A DNA stretch of 64,000 nucleotides. It comes from Isoetes taiwanensis. Taxonomy: Eukaryota; Streptophyta; Lycopodiopsida; Isoetales; Isoetaceae. A program made the translations under genes and the position numbers. Shown here piece after piece: positions 59,349-64,000 of this stretch. The stretch is from contig JAJEKV010000004.1 of the NCBI GenBank assembly GCA_021234155.1, positions 5,894,109-5,958,108 of the forward strand. Direction: 5' to 3'. Under the pieces are notes generated by a model. The model was not told where the DNA came from. It made no database searches and saw nothing but the letters and a program-made list of their open reading frames with translations. The number at the start of each line of letters is the position of its first letter. The first letter of the stretch is position 1.

Positions 59349-60918
59349 GTGGATCGATTTCTCTTAAGGTGAGGATCTATCAAAGATCATTCCACTTCAC
59401 TTCGTACTGCCTCGAATCGCGTAAAAGCCTGCATACAAATTTCCTTGAGCAATCCCCTTTTTAAAATCTCTGCCTTTACCGGATTTTGGCAAATTCGTAG
59501 TCTGGCTATGATTCCGGCTCATGAAAGTTTTGTGTGCAAGTAGACAAAATGGTTAGCCAATGCAATGATTGCTTAGTCTGGATCAAGAAAAACAGTGTTC
59601 TTGGCAAGTTAGATTTTAGGGTTCTGAGTTTTCTCAAGAACAATTATCCCACAAAAGGTGGGAATGAAAAAGTCGCCAAGGTATAAACAGAGATCCAGGC
59701 TTTCGCTTATTGATTACGTGTCCTCCCACGCCGCCGCCGTGGTTTTCACTTGGCATGCCAGTGGGGACGCCATCATGTGAGGATGAGAGGTGATAGATGG
59801 GGAGGATGTAGGTGGTTTTACCATTTTTAAAATGAGGCACTTTTCCCAAGGAAGTCATTTAGAAGGTCAATATAAACTCTTTTTTCAAAAATGTTTGTGC
59901 CACGTGGCATGATTTCATGAGGGTTACCAGGTGGTATCATCAAATTTTCAAATGCAATACTTTGATTTTTTTGTGGGAAAAATAAATGGAGTGAGTAGGC
60001 ATGGGACTTGGTGAGGTGGCAAAAATGATGATGATGTGGCCCTTAAGGGTTGGTAACCATCTTTTCCCTTAGTCAAAATGATTTTTGGCAATAGGTTTAG
60101 AATGAGGTGGCAAGGAGGAAGAACAAGGCTAATAGGCTCATTTTCCAAGCATTTCAATCTTATGGTTGACCAACTTTTTGGGTTTGGTCAAAACTTGCCT
60201 AGTCATCATTTGATGATGTAAGGTGATGTGATGATGTAGAATGATGTAATGATGTTGAGTGATGTAATGGTGTGGAGTGATGTGATGATGTGGACACTTG
60301 TTTAGGTGGCAACTTGGTGGATGACATATGGAAGTGGCAGTTGATGAGTGGACCAAAGTGGCTTTGTAGGTGATGACATGTGTATCTAGTCATCATGCCA
60401 TGTCACTTAGAGGTGGTGACTAGGCAAACTCGTGTTTAGCTTTTCCTTCCCTTTTTTGTATTTTGGCTAGCATAAAATGCTTTTTGGCTTTAGCCACTTG
60501 GTGTGAAGTGTGTGATAATGGAATGGTGTGATGAAAAATGATGATATAAAACTTGATGCTTAGGCAATCTTTTGGTGTAACAACTTTTTGAAAATGTGCC
60601 TTAGGTAGTGGTAGGTCAACTATGGAACAAAAGGCTATGTGTGAGATGCATAATGGTATAGGGTGATGGTATGTTGGAAATGAGGTAGATGTGAGGGAGT
60701 GGAATAGAAATGACAACATGAAGGAGAAAAGATACCACTTCATAGCTTGCAAACTTCATAGGGGTCTTCCAAACTTCTAGATGCTTAGATCCTCTCAATG
60801 TGTGACCTTGATTCCAGTTCAATGTCTTCACTTGGTTCTTCAACATAGTATCTTCCTTTTTCCTGCAACATGAATAAGATTTGATGGCACCTTGCCATGT
60901 TGCCATAGCAGGGCAACA
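59349..60918 (-). repeat. Solo/truncated D-type LTR, copy 2
   Basis: Matches about 42400-43997. It starts at 60918 with TGTTGCCCTGC.../GGCAACA. No internal region follows; the flank is TGGAG (60919-60923), the presumed target duplication also seen at 41558-41562. The left end is deleted. Confidence 0.75.
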
Positions 60919-62147
60919 TGGAGGCAAATATATCATGATAACAGAATATAAGGATGCTTCATAGCTTTTAATCACAGGAAAATAATCTTCTCAAGTCAAT
61001 AAATAATTTTTTGAAGGTAATGTCAACTAGATCTTGTGAATCCAATTGAGGAGAGCTCAAGAACTTCAAGGATCGTCCAGATCTTGCTCAGCAATGATCA
61101 ATGTAGAATCTGAATACTTCTGGGCCTTCGAAAATGTCGAGATTGTGTTCCCCCTGTTTATAGTTTCAAATTTCGGTTCCAGTAGTTTCGGGTGATAAAT
61201 TTAGGCTTAAATTGTTGCTTAAGTTCCGGAATCCAAGAATAGATTGGTTGCAGGGAGAATGGAGCGCGGGATGGCGTGATTCGAGCTGGGTTTCCAATTT
61301 TAGGGTTCTTCAGCCGTATTTTCGCTTATTTTGGCGCTGATACGGTTTTATTTTCGGAGGAATATGCCCTGTATATGCCGTATTTGGCCACTTAAAAAAC
61401 TTGGCTAATGGTTTTAAGGCTTTTTCCATGGAATACCTAAAAAAAGGGTTATAACTTTTCAACCATGGGGAAGGATATCCACACGTGCAAAGGGATATAG
61501 AATCTTTAGAGCATCTTTTGACAAGGTTTAGGGTATACCAAAGAGAGCATGATGGGGTAGGAATGGAGATAAAAGAAACCATTAAAGGCTAGTAGGAAGA
61601 TAAGAATAGGAATGCAAAAGAGGGAAATAATAACCTTGCCACAAGGACTTGAAGTTTTTGAATAGTGACATTTGGAGGAATTGACAAGGGATTTGAGCAA
61701 AATGGTAGGTATGGCAAGGTGAGCATGGCAAGGAAATAGGCAATAGGTATGAAGGAGCAAATGCAAGAGTGAACAAAAGGGGGCATAAATATAGGAAAGG
61801 GGGCTAGGAAATTCCAAGGAGCAAGTAAGAATGGCTAGAGAATGAAACAAAATACCATGGATTCTTCCAAACTTTGAACTTCCAATCTTCAAAAAATGCC
61901 TTCCAAACTTCTTTACCCAGAATCTTCTAGAGCATATTCTTGACTAAGCACTTTGGCCTTGAATAGAGTACCTCATGTGAGTTTTGAACCTTAAACTCTT
62001 GTTGACTTGAAGAATGAACATCCTTTGACCTCCACATCAACATTGAATGCCAAGAATCTTCCAAACTTTGACCTAGTATTCCAAGATTAGCTGACCTAGT
62101 TTTGAATGCACGGATCACAATTAGCATGTTGCCCTTTGGGGGCAACA
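60919..62147 (-). repeat. C-type LTR, 5' part (3' LTR of element E)
   Basis: Minus strand; starts at 62147 with hairpin TGTTGCCC...GGGCAACA (62127-62147) and runs left to the D-LTR insertion at 60918. The missing 3' part matches 40813-41562 of copy 1. Together they make an LTR of about 2 kb. Non-coding. Confidence 0.7.
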
Positions 62148-62792
62148 TCTCGCCAAAACAAGAAAAAGGTTGGTCCCCTCAGCCATATAATGTCAAGAAT
62201 AAATAACTAGAGGGGTCTTCAACTTTGTACCAATGTGTCTATGATAGGATAAGAGTGCAAATGTTGGTGGAGTGAGTGTAATTGTGATGATGAAATGATG
62301 TGAATGGAATATGGTGAGTGAGAAAGGCAGAAATGAGTGTGAAAATGACAAGGTGATAATGGAATGATAGTGAATGGAATAAAGTGAGTGAGAAGAGATA
62401 AGAGTGAATGTGAATATGACAAGATGATGATGGAATGGAGATGAAATGAGTGTACAAGTGTTTTGAAACTTCGCCAAAACAAGAAAATGTGTGTATCCCT
62501 CCTGATCTTCAACAAGTGCAGCTCTGCTGTGATGGTAAAGATGAATTGCAGAGTGCTTTTCTTCTTTAGGGAATGAGAACAAGAATAAGGAGTTCAGATG
62601 GAAGGTAGGGCCACTTATGACAGATGAAAAATATGGAGGAAGGGTGCACCTGTCATGGAAACACATAAACCAATTAGTCTTAAAACCTTGCAACTCTGCT
62701 ATGATGGTGAAGGTGATTTTGCAGAGTGCTGTTAAGGTATGGGAAAACAAGAATAGAGGGTTGGATGGATGGTAGGAATGTTTAAAACAGGT
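62148..62792 (-). repeat. Element E 3' UTR with repeat units
   Basis: Minus-strand 3' UTR. Two related units (about 62505-62590 and 62685-62765) share GCAGAGTGCT and CAAGAATA strings. CATGACAGGTGCA (minus) is near 62650, the same motif class as in the other families' UTRs. A 185-codon minus frame (62193-62750) is serine/histidine-rich, low in complexity and not convincing as a gene. Confidence 0.55.
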
Positions 62793-63460
62793 GAATCCTC
62801 CATCCTATATTCATCTAGGTGCAGCAAGGCATCCAATCTCTCCTGCAAGGCATGTTCAAAAGGTAAACATAATTTATAGGCTAACCTCAGGGAGGGCAAC
62901 TCAAGTTCCACTGGTAAGACTGCCTCTATGCCATAAACCAGGTTGAAGGGTGTATGATTTGTAGCTGTTTTGATAGTGACTCTATAAGCCCAAAGTGCAT
63001 CCACTATTTTGACATGCCAATCTCTCTTGTTGATCTCAACTGTCTTCTGCAAGATATTTTTCAACACTTTGTTAGTGGCTTCAGCTTGTCCATTACCTTG
63101 GGGATAGTATGAGGAGCTCTTGGTATGCTTGACCTTCAAGATGTCCATCAAGTTAGTAATAGCTTCATTAACAAAAGGCATGCCCCTATCAGAATGCAAC
63201 TGAAAAGGAATACCAAACCTGGAACAAACATACTCATGTAAAAATCTTGCAGTTGTGGCAGCATTAGCCTGTCTCAAAGGTATAGCTTCTGCCCATTTAG
63301 TAAAATAATCTGTGGCCACAATGATATGCTGATGTTGACCTGCAGAAGAAGGATTAATAGGGCCAATATAATCTAATCCCCAAATTTGAAAGGGCCCTGG
63401 AGATATGATGGGATTAAGGGCAGCTGGAAGTAAAATTCTTTTGCTAAAGATTTGGCATTG
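62786..63460 (-). pseudogene. pol: Element E integrase, C-terminal domain missing
   Basis: Minus strand. First Asp in LDYIGPI (about 63370), second in SDRGMPF (about 63190) and Glu in YYPQGNGQAEA (about 63090), so the DDE core is intact. After LLHLDEYRMED (about 62795) the frame leaves the family alignment and enters 3' UTR sequence, so the usual GELVLKW...LKRYWQQHVAL tail is absent. It is a distinct family from A and B. Confidence 0.85.
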
Positions 63461-64000
63461 ATGGCAAGTCTTTATAATATCATAACAATCTTTAAAAACA
63501 AGTAGGCCAATAGTATCCGGACACGAGAATCTTTTTTTTTTGTAGTATCACCAGCAAAATGCCCTCCACAAATACCTTTGTGCATTTCCCTGATGATTAG
63601 AGCAGACTCACTTTCACTCACACATCTCAACAAGACTCCATCTCGGTTGACTTTGCACAAAACATTGTCTATCATCTTGAATTGTATGCATTTTATCCTT
63701 GAATCTCCTTTTTGGTTTGAAGTGAGGTTTGAAGAGATAATTCCATGTTGTAAGAAGTCTCGATAGGTTGTTGCCACCCACCATCGCCTTGATCTTCTCT
63801 GAAGTTAACTCTACATGAGCTACTACAAGTGAAATGTCAGCGATCCAACTCATCCTCATGGTCAAAAAATATATAAGGCAAATAAAGGCTAGGGCTTCGT
63901 ACCAAATGTAATTCTTTTACAGAAATATCATAACTTTGCAACTTACAAGCCCACCTTTGGATTTTTGGCTTACTGGTTGCCTTACCAAATAGTAGACCCA
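63461..64000 (-). pseudogene. pol: Element E H2C2 finger and gypsy RNase H (cut by window edge)
   Basis: Minus strand. MHKGICGGHFAGDTT and CHQC (about 63600-63450) form the integrase zinc finger. Upstream, CVSESESALII, then after frameshifts the RNase H tail (KLQSYDIS, WACK near 63930-63950). It is truncated by the window end. At least two frame breaks (near 63540 and 63720). Confidence 0.78.

Larger units (their letters stand above)
51582..60918 (+). repeat. Second copy of the 21017-43997 block, without A2/A3
   Basis: Colinear with 21017-24090 + 35218-39958 + about 42400-43997. It shows the empty target sites of A2 (TTGAC, 51582-51586) and A3 (AAATG, 54644-54648). The segment 39959 to about 42400 is missing at about 59348. 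All internal junctions (B LTR/C LTR, C LTR/gag, TGA after the aRNase H, D-to-E in integrase) are shared, so this is a duplicated segment and not an independent insertion. Alternatively it is a second haplotype wrongly placed in tandem. Confidence 0.85.

Noticed and set aside
62193-62750. Minus-strand frame of 185 codons
   Set aside because: Low-complexity Ser/His/Ile-rich translation of GAATG/GTGAG-type repeats in a 3' UTR; no match to a known fold and no conserved start.
1-64000. CRISPR array, bacterial operon or rRNA/tRNA gene
   Set aside because: No evenly spaced direct repeats with unique spacers, no bacterial gene organisation, and no tRNA cloverleaf or rRNA block recognised on either strand.

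Overview
The window is land-plant nuclear DNA, AT-rich and made almost entirely of nested Ty3/gypsy LTR retrotransposons. The evidence is a Tat/Athila-like domain set (Gag with CCHC knuckles, retropepsin-like protease, an extra cellular/archaeal-type RNase H, FLDD reverse transcriptase, H2C2-DDE integrase), very long LTRs (about 2.4 kb) and a primer-binding site complementary to tRNA-Gln. A large repeat-rich genome (gymnosperm, fern or similar) is plausible, but the species cannot be read from the sequence. I see no complete host gene, tRNA, rRNA or CRISPR.

Layout. (1) 1-565 and 11689-12278: one LTR of element A2 (minus strand), split by A1. (2) 566-11688: element A1 (plus), complete, with target-site duplication (TSD) GGTGG. 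(3) 12279-21016: the rest of A2 (minus): 3' UTR array, gag-pol and 5' LTR. A1 and A2 form a giant inverted repeat centred near 10,790. (4) 21017-24090 and 35213-39958: an older plus-strand element, B1, made of mixed LTR pieces, a 5'-deleted gag, PR, aRNase H, RT, RNase H and INT. It is split by element A3 (24091-35212, plus, TSD AAATG). (5) 39959-40812: the only stretch that does not look like LTR or pol. It is CpG-rich, with a fold-back hairpin and a possible two-exon reading frame. (6) 40813-43997: two nested minus-strand LTRs. (7) 43998-48090: a deleted minus-strand element in which PR is fused to INT. (8) 48091-49740: minus-strand pol remnants. (9) 49746-51581: the 3' end of a plus-strand element. 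(10) 51582-60918: a second copy of blocks 4-6 that lacks the A2 and A3 insertions and carries a solo LTR. (11) 60919-64000: an LTR and the 3' half of minus-strand element E.

How the parts work together. In the A family the deduced order is LTR - PBS(tRNA-Gln) - Gag (3 zinc knuckles) - PR - aRNase H - RT - degenerate gypsy RNase H - INT - 3' UTR repeat array - LTR, apparently encoded as one long gag-pol frame. The aRNase H has all four catalytic acids and sits upstream of RT. The usual RNase H after RT has lost catalytic acids. The extra domain may therefore supply the RNase H activity.

Quality caution. Differences between near-identical copies are concentrated at CAG/CTG triplets and homopolymers. 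That is what basecalling errors at CHG-methylated sites in an incompletely polished long-read assembly would look like. Many of the frameshifts listed below may therefore be artefacts, and each entry says so where it matters.
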